Assembly: GCA_022432975.1 (NCBI GenBank)
Contig: CM039502.1
Span: 71,570,573 to 71,634,572 of the forward strand
DNA from: Begonia masoniana
Lineage: Eukaryota > Streptophyta > Magnoliopsida > Cucurbitales > Begoniaceae
DNA length: 64,000 bases
Direction of reading: 5' to 3'
Each line of letters starts with the position of its first letter. Positions within the stretch are counted from its first letter, which is position 1. Made by a program: the position numbers and the translations under genes. This document shows, piece after piece, positions 10,038-20,399 of the stretch. The notes below the pieces were generated by a model. It ran no database searches, was not told the origin of the DNA, and worked only from the letters and a program-made list of their open reading frames with translations.

Positions 10038-11639
10038 TGTTGACTTATAGAGTGTTTAAGTCATAATATGTTTTTGATGATGTATTTAAAGGATAAATAA
10101 TGTAATTTGATTATGTGTATTTAATGAGAATAATGAATATGAGGTTATTTGGAAATACCCTTGAAAAGGGTATTTTAGTTATCTAATAAATTGTATTGAG
10201 TATACAGGGCTGAATAGTTAAACAGGGCTAAAATTAGTTGTTCCTTGTGCCGATCACAAGACGACAAAGAAATGAAGGCTTCTGCCGATTGCTAAAAGAC
10301 AGAAGAAGAAGTCGTTCAGTGCGTGCTTGTGCCGATGACGTGTCAAGATGCAATCTGCCGATAGCATTTGAAGCTACTCTTGCCGACACTGTTCAAGGAT
10401 TCTCATGCCGATAGTATTTACGGTTGTCTCTGCCGATGGAGTTCAAAGTTTACATCTGCCGATGGTGTTTGAGGATTCATATGCCGATGGCATTTTAAAG
10501 AAACTCGTGCCGATGGCGTTTAAAGAAACTCGTGCCGATGGCGTTTAAAGATGTTCATGCCGATTGCTTTGTAGCTGCATCTGCCGATGTCGTTCAAGGT
10601 TTCTCATGCCGATCACTAGACGACAAAACTCCAAGGACTCATCTGCCAATAGCTTACGAAGATTCAAATGCCGATGGCATTCAAAGACTCATCTGCCGAT
10701 GGCCCTACAAGATGCAAATACCGATGGGGTCTTACACTTCAAATACCGATGAAGTTTTACACTCCAAATACCGATGGCATCCAAAGATTCTTATAACGAT
10801 GACATATGAAGACTCTTTTGCCGATGGTATTCCTGCTGATGACATATTAAGTCAGCTGCCGATTACATTTGAAGCCTCATATGCCGATGGCTCTACAAGT
10901 TGCATTTACTGATGACGTGGCATTATTTTACAAGCTGCATCTGGTTATGATCTTCCGCCAGAATTTAAAGTTAGCCGCGAAGCTACAGTGATGTCGTTTT
11001 CAAGCATTAACTCCAGACCTTTAATGGCGACGACGAACAACATTTTCAGATGCAACGGATAGCTGCTTCAGTACGGATGCTTCCCAACGATAACATTTTT
11101 TTATTTGGAGTAAGAAGCATTCAATTCTATGAAGCAAGGATATACAGAGTATATAAGCAGAAGAAAAGGCTCGTAGACTAACTTTTGCTAATTTGAATTC
11201 TGAGCCCTAGCTGCGAAAGTCATTCTTCACTCTGTATTTTTCACTACATCTCTAAACTCGAACTCGAGATTCAATTGTTGTAAGAGTGTAGTTTGTGCGT
11301 TATTTTTGCAAACTCAAATCTCTCTAAGGCAGTGGATTGACGCCCGTGAAAGTTCAATCCAGAATTGTAAAGGCAGTTGATCGGAGCCCGGAATCCCGAT
11401 CTGTTTTCTCGTGAGGAGAAGGTTAAGGATCTTCAAGGGGTGAGCCTTGGAGCGTGGACGTAGGCAGCTTGGCCGAACCACGTAAAAAAGCGTTGGTGTT
11501 CAATCTCTCTTACCCTCTCTGTCATTATTGTTATTAACTTAAATGCTGATAGAGTAAATTGAGAGAGTGATTAAATTGATCAATAAATTTAGTTTTAAAA
11601 GTCTAATTCACCCCCCTCTTAGACAATTCCGGTCCTACA
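10038..11639 (+). repeat. 3' LTR of copia-1
   Basis: 1602 bp, nearly identical to 635-2235. The differences I found are T to G near 10168, C to T near 10910, G to A near 11089, and one extra T at about 11096-11102. It is followed by the target duplicate ttcat at 11640-11644. Confidence 0.95.
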
Positions 11640-11644
11640 TTCAT

Positions 11645-12593
11645 TATTTTGGATTATGAAGCAGACTGTGAAGTGCCCATCATATTGGGAAGACCATTTT
11701 TAGCTACGGGAAGAACGTTAATCGATGTTCAAAAATGAGAACTTACCATGAGGGTGAATGATCAACAAGTTACTTTTAACGTTTTAAAAGCCATGAAGTG
11801 TTCTTATGACGAAGAAGACTGTTTTATTATATCAGAAAGAACAAAATTAGAAGAAACAAAGCAGATTTCTCAGAGCTACAAAAAACAGTTTGAAGCATTA
11901 GTGAGGACTGAAGACAAAACAAAATTTCTTGAGCTATCTATTGAAGACACACCAACACTGGAGCTTAAACAACTGCCTTATCATCTCAAACATAAAGTGA
12001 CCACAGCATATCATCCACAAAGAAATGGTCAAGCGGAGGTTTCCAATCGAGAGATAAAGAGAATTCTAGAAAAAGTGGTGAATCTCAATAGGAAAGATTG
12101 GTATCAAAAGTTGGATGATGGATTGTGGGCATATAGAACAACTTATAAAACTCCCCTGGGCACTACTCCCTACAGTTTGATTTATGAAAAAGCTTGTCAT
12201 TTACCTGTGGAACTTGAACATAAAGCGTACCTGGCAATTAAGACATTAAATTTGGATTTCCAAGGGGCATGAAAAAAATCAATTTTTACAGCTGCAAGAA
12301 TTGGAAGAACTGAGGATGAGTGCTTATGAGAATTCCATAATTTACAAGGAAAAGTAAAGAGATGGCATGACAGAAAGATAAAACAGCGGGTTTTTGAAAA
12401 AGTAATAGAAGTTTATCCATATGACACATTGGAATTCCGAGATGAAAAAAGTGGGCAAACTTTCAAAGTCAATGGCCAGAGAGTTAAATTATATCTTGGA
12501 GAAAAATTGACAAAAATTACGTCAATTTCTCTAGAGGACAAAAAAGAAACGTGAAGCATGAGAAAGTCAGGCTGAAGACTTAAAAATCAAGCG
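11645..12593 (+). pseudogene. Athila-like gypsy pol remnant with RT and most of integrase deleted
   Basis: Continues the protease frame of 1-634 ([18 protein letters not shown]) through the linker to the start of the reverse transcriptase ([11 protein letters not shown], ending about 11990). It then jumps directly into the integrase C-terminal part ([38 protein letters not shown]). The whole RT, RNase H and the first part of integrase are missing at about 11990-12000. A stop interrupts the linker at about 11736 (QK then TGA). The frame breaks after 12270, but relics of the integrase tail continue to about 12590. This is a non-autonomous derivative. Confidence 0.82.
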
Positions 12594-13897
12594 CTTATTG
12601 GGAGGCAACCTAATTTATGATATCCTTTTGTTTTTTGTTTTTGTTTTTTTTTTTAAGTTTTTGCTAAAATAATGTTGATGCTGCAATGTTTGATATAGCA
12701 ATAAATGAGAGTTTTAAAAGGTCATTCGATGAGCCACGACTAGTCTTTCCTCACTTCCTAACTGTTTTGCTCAATGACTTGAAGTTTGAAGCTGAAAAAG
12801 AAGAATAAAAGTCTAAGGAAGTTCTTACCCCCTATTATTGTGTGCATTCTATTTTATTTGGCAGTGGGGACACTGCCAATTTCAAGTTTTGGGGTAAAGG
12901 TATTAGTGTTGGGTAGGAAAAAGGTGTACTGTGTAATATGGATGCTAATAATAATAAAAAAATAAAAAATAATAAAATTTAAATTTTTCTAACTTTGCAA
13001 TCTTGTTGAAATATTTTACTATCATACATTAATATCATTTAACTAAGAATTATTCCTTTTAGAATAAATTTTCATCATAACAAACAAACTACTTTTGAGT
13101 TGCTTAGGGAGATTATCCTAATTAGATTTCATAGTTTTATTTAGATGAGAATGATTTAATGCTTACCGAAGAAAATTAAAGTTCTTCTAAAAATATAATA
13201 ACATAACAATAATAAGTTTGAGGGTTATCGAAAAAAATAAAAAATTAAAAAACAAAAAAAACAAACAAAAAAAATTAAAAAACAGAATAATTGTAATTTC
13301 CTAATCTACTTTCATTCTCGAGTGAGTGTTTTGGATACTCGATGGGTAGAATTCAAATAGAAGAACTTTGGGAGGAACTCCGTTGCAATATTATTGACTA
13401 TACTCCTCTATAATTCTATATGAGTATGTACCTTTAAGTGACACTACTGAGTAACCGGAGACCTTCATGATCAATGTTGTCAATCACGTAAAAAGGTAGT
13501 GTGACTTATAAGAGAAAGTCAATATAAAAAATGTATATCCCCCTTACTTATTATTTATTTAAAAAAAATAAAAAGAGAACCTTTGAAATCTAATTAACTT
13601 AGGAAAAACATTGAAAAGTTAGCAATCTAATATTAACTGTGAATTTTAGTTTTGATAATTGAACTTAGCAGGTTGAAGAGGAGTTTGAGCACACACATAC
13701 TTTGAAAAATTATTTTATTGGGAATAATTCTATGTTAATTGCTTATAATTGTGATAGTAGAATTTTTCATAAGATTACAAGTTTCGAAATATCCTGGAAG
13801 TTGCATGGAATTCATTAATGTTACCTTGGGAATTCTTTAATTTTGATTTTATTTTGCATCACTCGAGGACGAGTAATGTTTCAAGTTTGGAGATATT
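12594..13897 (+). other. Athila-like 3' non-coding region
   Basis: AT-rich, no supported gene. It starts with the GCGCTTATTGGGAGGCAACC motif usual after Athila pol. A-rich simple sequence lies at about 12945-12985 and 13225-13290. The end carries ACTCGAGGACGAGTAATG and a purine tract just before the LTR, as in other Athila elements. I infer loss of any env-like gene, or that it never had one. Confidence 0.6.
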
Positions 13898-15208
13898 TGA
13901 TAACTCTTAAATTAGAGTTATTTTATACTATTTTTATTTAATAAAATTCGTATGATTGGAGTGAATATAAAAGGAATGTGGTCAAAATTATAGAAATTGC
14001 TATAGGTTGTTAAACATGGAAAGAATTTAAGAAATATATGATTTTTATGTATATTTTCGAATAAATCAGATTATTAGTATTAATTTGAATAGTTGTTGTT
14101 ATCTTGGGCCACAAAATTAAGAAAGATTGGATTGTATTATTTGAATGACCGAAAGAGAAGGAGCAAATATTGGAGAAATCGCTAGAATCAAGGAGAGAGA
14201 AAAATGGAGGCTAAAAATAGAACAAAAGAGGAGACGCAACCCTAGGCAGGAGGCAGGCAAGGAGGAAGATTTGGTGGGGGACGCAAACCTGGTACGAAGA
14301 CCAGGGGAGGCAAACCTGACGCAAGACCTAAGGGGAAGACCAAAAGGAGCTAGAGGACGAAAACTTACGACGATGACGGATCTTGAAGGACGCCACCTTG
14401 GGGACGAAGACCTAGAGGGCGAAAAGGAGGTCTGCATGCTTCCAGATTTGATTTCAACTCCTCTCCTTCTACTTTTTATTTTCTTTCTTTTATGGATATT
14501 ATTATTTTTGGTTTTATTATCATGATTGTAGGATAGAGTTTTTATCTTGGTTAGGAGAGAAAGTACTCGTTATGTGCTTTATTTAGATCTATGAAAGTTT
14601 ACGTATTTTTCATTGAACAATCTATCATGATGTTTATTACTTAATTCGAATTGTGTCGACAGACAAATTTGATGTTACATGTTCTTAATAGGTAGATAGA
14701 AATTTTAAGGTGCATGATTGATTAAATAAATTAAATTGTTACAAAGTTGTTGACATTAATTTATTTGACATTGAGAGTAGAACCTTAAAGAAATTCGAAT
14801 CAAGTTTTATTCTTTAAAAGTCGAAAGAAACTCTGGTTGAATTTAACTAGGCAATTCAATAGAACCCTAGAAAAATATTCGTTCTCTGTGTTATGTGAAA
14901 AATGATGTAGCTTTCTGTAGCAACGATAGTAAATTGCATTGTAATGAGGAAATCGACCCTAACTAAGATTTTCGTCATCTTTATCTTCTTAAATTATTTC
15001 AATTTAAATCTTTATTATTTCTGAGTAAACTCTAATCTTATATTATTCTACCACTCACGCCATTTTTCTTGATATTTCATCTTTATTTTATATAATTTTA
15101 TAGCAGTTAAATTTAGTTAAGATTATTCTCGTGGGATCGACTTTTACTTACTTTTATTACTTCGTTAGTGACACGTGCACTTGCGTTAGGTGTAGAAAAT
15201 TACTAACA
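13898..15208 (+). repeat. 3' LTR of the Athila-like element
   Basis: Begins TGATAACTCTTAA right after the polypurine region and probably ends AAATTACTAACA. Near its end it has the GTGGGATCGAC and CACGTGCACTTGCG words common to Athila-type LTR ends. The internal GA/GAC-rich stretch (14150-14430) gives chance open frames that I do not treat as genes. The partner LTR is outside the window, so the exact boundary is inferred from the TG...CA rule. Confidence 0.6.
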
Positions 15209-16245
15209 GATTTCAATAAATTTTTCTTAGGAGCTCAAGCCCTTCGCCTACTCTAATAAACTCACAATCCTAAGAAGCATGGTAGTATCGCTCATAGACC
15301 TCGTTGTTGTCCTTTGGAAAACCAATCAATTGATTTACGTCCAATGGAGATATCAAGATTTCTGATCCTAATATGTAAGTCTTCATCTTACCATGCTTCC
15401 CTATTGAACCCAAATTTGCATAAAATAGCCAAATGAAATGCTCACAACAATCACTCTGCAACTCACACAAGCATCGTAGTCCAATTCGATCAAATAAATG
15501 GTGAAATCTCAAATATTCAAAACTTGAAAATTGAATAATCTTCGAGAAAATAATCGACTGGTTTGTCATGTCATCCTTATACCTAAGTTCATAAAGCTGA
15601 ATTTTAAACTCATTAAAGTGATACGTAGTACCTTGAGCCGGAGGTCAGTTAGACGGACCACCGTGTGGCTGAGGCTGGTTAGTCAGACTAGCTCGTGACG
15701 GTGTACATCGTGACGGACCTCCTTCAGACGGTCCACCTTGTGTTGACAGAGCCTTGCGTTGAACAACAATTTTGGACCCATTTCTTTGCATTGTTTGAGA
15801 GATTTTTGGAGAGGGGACAAAGTTTTGGGTGATTTTGGGTCAATTTGGAGAGGGGGCTGATTGCCAATCAATTTGTGAGGGTGATTTGACTGATATTGTA
15901 TGGTTAGGGTGGCTGAAGGTCATTGGAACGAAGATTTCGAGGGTGGGCAACGACTAGGGCAGAGATCAAGGGGTGCACAATTCAAAATAGAGGGCCGATC
16001 TATTTATATTCGGGGGAGATCAGCCCTCGATCTGTGAGATCTCCCCCCCAAGGAGATTGGTTGCCCGATCTTTGAGAACGGGGGGCCAACAGGGTTTAAA
16101 TCAAACATTTTTCATACTTCGAGGTTTAGATTGTTCAAAAATTTACTTTAAGGTGTTTTATATTCAATATCTCATACTTCAGGGTTTAAAATAAAATTAC
16201 TCTAGAAGGAATCTCCTCATGCTCCGAGTCCTGGCAATCGAGATG
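15209..16245 (-). mobile_element. Truncated Mutator-like element, second-gene side
   Basis: A relative of the right half of the MULE at 28282-33662. It has a minus-strand gene with the same FYANL...KTYILG opening, then GTGACGGACC-type repeats (15640-15760). Next comes a GC-rich zone with CCGATC and GAACGGGG words (15985-16090), and finally a 'catacttc.ggttta' end resembling the MULE inverted repeat (16100-16200). The transposase half and left inverted repeat are missing, and TGTAAC element A starts at 16246. Confidence 0.6.
15270..15871 (-). pseudogene. MULE second gene remnant (putative plant transposon protein domain)
   Basis: The clearest part is a 99-codon frame at 15569-15270 with LFYANLGSI, then KTYILGSEILI, PLDVNQLIGF and a YERYYHAS end. 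These match the minus-strand gene of the intact MULE (KTYILGTEILIPLETVN, VERYYHTS). An upstream open stretch (15871-15683) is Ser/Pro/basic-rich and would be the N-terminal tail. The gene stops shortly after the domain start, so it is truncated. The product's role is unknown. Confidence 0.6.
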
Positions 16246-16453
16246 TGTAACACCCGCGAATTTAGATTTAATTAATTTAAAAGAAAAATGAATAAATTTG
16301 GTGGAACTAAATGGTTTCTTAATTTAGGTTCGAGTATTTCCAGTGAAATTAAGCCGTGGGTTATAATTTAAGAACGAAATTTAACGAAATTTGAAATGGT
16401 CGGAAACACGGGAGGGCAAAATGGTAAATGATGATTTATTAATGTTTAATAAG

Positions 16454-16464
16454 ATTATTATTAC

Positions 16465-16514
<50 letters not shown>
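16454..16514. repeat. (ATT)n microsatellite
   Basis: About 20 ATT units with one ACT interruption, in the 5' part of element A. Confidence 0.95.
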
Positions 16515-16516
<2 letters not shown>

Positions 16517-17293
16517 ACTTAAAACAACAGAATGGCTCGAAGGAGCCATTCTGTTGTCAGGGTTCGGCGCTCGCGATCAGAGAAGGAGGGAGAGGGGCGA
16601 TGAACGACAGCGATTCCTCACTGTTTTCAGGCCAGATGACGGCGGCGCTTCCAGGGCTGCCATTTCTGGCCTGTCTCTGCGCACAAACCGAACGGTAAGT
16701 TTTCCTGTTCCCCTATTTTCGATTCGTTTGAGGCTGTGAGTGACGAGCTGGTTTGAGCTCCGATCACAGGCCATTTTTGGGCGGTCTTGGCTCGAGATTG
16801 CTGGACATTAGGCCGGCTTTAGTCATCTGGCTGTGAGGAGCCCTATTTGGGCAAAATTCAGCAAGCCCGATTTGGGCATTTCGAGTTTTGTGATGTGTAG
16901 CCTCGGGATTTTGGTTGTTTATGCTAATTGAGGGTGTGGGTGGTCGATTGGTGAGGAATTTGGTGAAAATTGATGGAAAACCGAGAAGATGAAATTCCCG
17001 ATTTAGGGCAGATTCAGGTTTTCTGATATTTGACCTAGCTACGGTCGTTTTTTTTTTAAAATTCCTTTGGCAGGTTAAAATAGGTTATTAGAGGAGTACG
17101 TGGTCGCTGGAATCGTTCGATTCCGATATCCAACACGAAAGTTATGCACATTTGAAGTTTCGGGTCGGTTTTTACCGAACCCAAATTAGTGGCCATTTAG
17201 TTAGGTTTTAGTTGGATTAGGCTAAAAATAGTAGTTTGAGAGTAATTGGTGAATGTAGGCTTGATTTTAATGAAGTTTGAATATTTATCGTAG

Positions 17294-17347
17294 GTCGAGC
17301 CATAGGTGGACAAGGAAACGAGTATCCTCAGTGGGCTAGGACGCCAG
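17294..17347 (+). other. Predicted 54-nt middle exon of element A
   Basis: Flanked by an acceptor (ATTTATCGTAG) and a consensus donor (CAG|GTAAGTAG). Joined to the downstream segment at 18080, it keeps a frame open into a short acidic peptide (GDEVYTGELDEGAR) ending at TAG. The same layout exists in B-F. The splicing is predicted, not demonstrated. Confidence 0.5.
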
Positions 17348-17583
17348 GTAAGTAGTTGATTGCTTATGTTTTGCCTTCGGGCCTACACCATGGAACAATA
17401 GGGAATTATTTGTTTAGTTGCTTGTTGTGTTGTTTTGTTTCGTGTTGTATTGCATATCTTTGAAACATACATCATGAGTTACAGTACGCTACGCTAGAGA
17501 TGAGTGGTTGCATGAGTGGTTGCATTGTTTGGCATTGTGAGTGTGAACGTAACCAGATAAAGTGAATTGTAAAATGCATCTCA

Positions 17584-17755
17584 AATAGTGTGCCTTGTCG
17601 GGATACGGTGCTGGTATGTAGCACCCCGAAGGGAACTCTATGAGAGACCGGCTAAAATACGCAATCTGGAATAGTGTGCCTTGTCGGGATACGGTGCTGG
17701 TGTGTAGCACCCCGAAGGGAACTCTATGAAGGATGATGGGCTAAAATACTTAAAT
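17584..17755 (+). repeat. 86-bp tandem duplication in intron 2 of A
   Basis: Two copies beginning AATAGTGTGCCTTGTCGGG (17584 and 17670). Each contains GGTGCTGGT.TGTAGCACC, a short hairpin. They are followed by three GACGGTTATGGGA words (about 17775, 17828, 17889). Confidence 0.9.
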
Positions 17756-18720
17756 GTCGTGAGTATGAATTCCTAGACGGTTATAGGATTCTACGATCGA
17801 CAAGGGAGATTATGTATGGCCATCCCAGACGGTTATGGGATGAGAGCTGTTTGGTCTTGCTCTGGTGATTCTGAGTTTGGCCATCCTAGACGGTTATGGG
17901 ACGTGTGCTTACTCAAATCACACGGCTTATGAAACGATTAAAGTAACAAACAACAACGAACAGCAAATAAGCACAACTGAGTGGTAGAAACTGCATGTGT
18001 TAGGTTGATTGCATTGTGTTGTTGCATTTGTTATTCCCTACTTGCTAAGCATTAGGCTTACGTTTTGTGTTCTATGATGTAAGTGACGAGGTATATACAG
18101 GTGAGCTAGACGAGGGAGCCAGGATTAGGCGGTAGTCAGTGGCTCACGGGGCACGCCGGTGCAGGCAGTTGTCGGGGCGCATCGACCATGGTCTTCGGGA
18201 AATGTGGGACTTTGTATTTTGGTAGATTATTGTTGATGTCTGTTTGTGGAAATGATGAGAATGCGTAATTCTTTGTTGTTGAGGTTTTTGACAGTTATGG
18301 TATAGCTATTTGTATTTGTTGTATATAGTCATAGTTAAGGGTGATGTGTCGCCCTATACTGCGGACCTTCTTCACTTAGGAATGTTCGTATTTTAGTTTT
18401 CCTCTTTATTGCTATTTGGAGATTTCGTATGTTGGATAGTTGGGTAAGAGTATTCATGATCTGGTTGGGGATTGATTCATTTGCAGGTACTTAGCATTTT
18501 GGAGGCACTATTTTCAGGCGTTACTTTGCCGAAATTTTCGGGAAGAATGCCGAGGTGCTTAAAGGTTAGGATTAAGGGAAATTAGTGAGTCTAGGCAGCT
18601 AGGTATGACATAAGAGAGCTTCGGGAGATTTAGTTTTAAATTCTGCTGTATCCGTTTGTTTTAAATTATTGGGGTTAAAGTGAGCCAAGTAGCGCACCGA
18701 GCCAGGGTGGATTCGGGGGT

Positions 18721-19525
18721 AAATTCTACTGTATCCGTTTGTTTTAATTTTTCGTAATATCTAATCAGCTCTATTTTATTCTTTATTAGTAATAATAAAA
18801 TTACTGATTACACATGACTAACTATATTAAATGCTAACAAAATAGAATTTAAGAATTTAATTAAAATTTTCAATTTAGTTACACCAAAAATAGATTATTT
18901 TTAAAAAACTAAAGATAATTCAATTCGGTTCAGTTAATTTTGATTTTGCATATGTCAAACTGAAATCAAACCAAATTTTATCGATTTTTAAATTTAGAAT
19001 CGAATATCAGTTCGGTGGACTTTTAAAGCTAACCAAAACCCAACAAAACCGAGCAGTTTGGTTTGTTTGTCAGTTTCATATTAGTTTTGAACAACTCTAT
19101 CTATCGTAACCAATAGGTTTATCAGTTCCATAGTTTTGAACACCCCTAAATGTCACAACCAACTGGCATTCAGGCATGGGCATTGTCGCCCTTTGAGTAG
19201 TGCCTTGTATTTCTCAAATTTTCGGTCAGTCGTCCTTATCTTATCTTGGCATGAACACCGCTCTGCACCCAATGCTAACCTCACATATTACTTGTGCACG
19301 TCTATGTCGTCGTCCACACATCATTGTGAGCATCCCCCTACATGCACTGGTGCTTGCCTCCTGCAGTCGCTTATTGTCCATGTGCACTCTCACTAGAGCA
19401 CAGATTGGAGCTCGCCTCCTGTAGTCACCGAAGTCGTTGCCTGCGTTGGCATTTGCCTCCTACATCCACCTGGGGCACCCATCGCACTCCATTACGCCAA
19501 CTCCTTGGTGCCATGTGTGCCTCCC
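18721..19525. other. No gene; AT-rich then C-rich unrecognised DNA
   Basis: 18721-18747 repeats a 27-bp word seen at 18638-18664 with one mismatch. 18780-19130 is AT-rich with scattered CGGTTCAG/CGGTTTGT words. 19140-19525 is a C-rich decayed sequence that resumes after the gypsy insertion at 24590. No supported coding region. Confidence 0.6.
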
Positions 19526-19803
19526 TGACGCTAGTGGGATGCGGGAACGAACGAAAAACCCTCTCACAAGAGAAACCAAGAGAAACCCTAATTTTCTGAA
19601 TCTTGAATAATAATTTAATAATCACGAATTCGGAATACAACCTTAAATAAAATAGCTAACTAATTAAGAAAATTAAAATAAAATCAAATAATACATAAAT
19701 AGTTCCTAAAATCTTCGAATGTTGATTTGAAGGCTTAGACAATGGATTTCAGGCCCGTAGCAAAAGTTATGGCTCCTTTTAAATTTAATAGGTCACCGCA
19801 TCA
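19526..19803 (-). repeat. 3' LTR of the short gypsy element
   Basis: 278 bp, direct repeat of 24307-24584. On the minus strand it begins TGATGCGGTGACC. Confidence 0.9.
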
Positions 19804-20394
19804 TTCTCTCCCACCATAGAAAAACTCGACCACGAGTTTTCCAGATATACTAATTCGTCGTTCAGAAAGAACGAAAAGATATGGTGCTGAATGTCCCTCT
19901 TAGGTGGCAAACCAGTCGGCAGCTCCTCAGGAACGATGTCAACAAACTCTTCCAATAACAAGTTGACTTCTCGGGGTAGTTCGGTCGTCGAATGCTCTTC
20001 ACCAACCACTAGAATCTGCTGCATGATTAGTGCATAAGCCTCCCGAGATTCTTTAATCGCCTCCTCCATTTCATGACCCGTTTGAGTATTAGTAAGGAAA
20101 GATCGTCCCTCTACTTTAGAAGTTTTAGGACGGTGCTTTGCTTTCATAGGAAGTAATGTGAACTTCATCCTATCCTTCGTCAAATTATAAATGTTATCCC
20201 TGCCTACGTGTTGAGCGTCTATGTCAAACTGCCACGGTTACCAAATAGAATGTGACATGCATCCATATCCACGATATCACAGTACGCTTCATCTGTATAT
20301 TTACCGATCAAAAATGGTACCTTGCAGCGTTCTTTTACTTGAATCTCCTCGGCCGCCTTGATCCATCCAATCAAGTACGGGGTAGGGTGCTTCT
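19804..20394 (-). pseudogene. Gypsy protease/RT start remnant
   Basis: Minus-strand frames 20407-20219 and 20183-19785 show the segment between protease and reverse transcriptase: HPTPYLIGWI, then VKERCKVPFLIGKY, CDIVDMDACHILFG, and further on LLEEFVDIVPEELPTGLPPKRDIQHHI, which leads into the RT. The RT itself is absent because the 3' LTR follows directly. Element B is inserted just upstream (20400-22744), splitting this from the gag part. Broken and not expressed as such. Confidence 0.8.
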
Positions 20395-20399
20395 CTACT

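Larger units (their letters stand above)
635..11639 (+). mobile_element. Complete SIRE-type Ty1/copia retrotransposon (copia-1)
   Basis: The element has two about 1.6-kb LTRs starting TGTTGACTTATAG and ending GGTCCTACA, and a 5-bp target duplication ttcat at 630-634 and 11640-11644. It also has a primer-binding site right after the 5' LTR, a polypurine tract right before the 3' LTR, and the order gag, PR-IN-RT-RH, then a third long ORF. That extra ORF after pol is the hallmark of the SIRE/Maximus lineage. The insertion interrupts an Athila-like protease frame. The LTRs differ by roughly three substitutions and one T indel, which indicates a very recent insertion. The coding region is intact apart from one TGA inside pol. 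Confidence 0.95.
16246..18720 (+). mobile_element. TGTAAC element A (solo-LTR-like)
   Basis: Starts TGTAACACCCGCG and, near the end, has the family 3' tail (GCGCACCGAGCCAGGG...GATTCGGGGG), but lacks the final TGTTACA. Sense exon structure shared with B-F: exon 1 ends at 16694 before GTAAGT; middle exon 17294-17347; second intron ends near 18080-18100. It carries an ATT microsatellite, an 86-bp tandem duplication and the family words GCCTTCGGGCCTACAC (17375-17390) and AAGCATTAGGCTTACGTTTTG (18048-18068). No coding domain is seen. The best inference is a solo LTR of a long-LTR gypsy (Tekay/Del-like) element. Confidence 0.7.

Noticed and set aside
14145..14525. 126-aa basic/acidic open frame
   Set aside because: It lies in the GA-rich part of the Athila-like LTR, with no domain and a frame on both strands.
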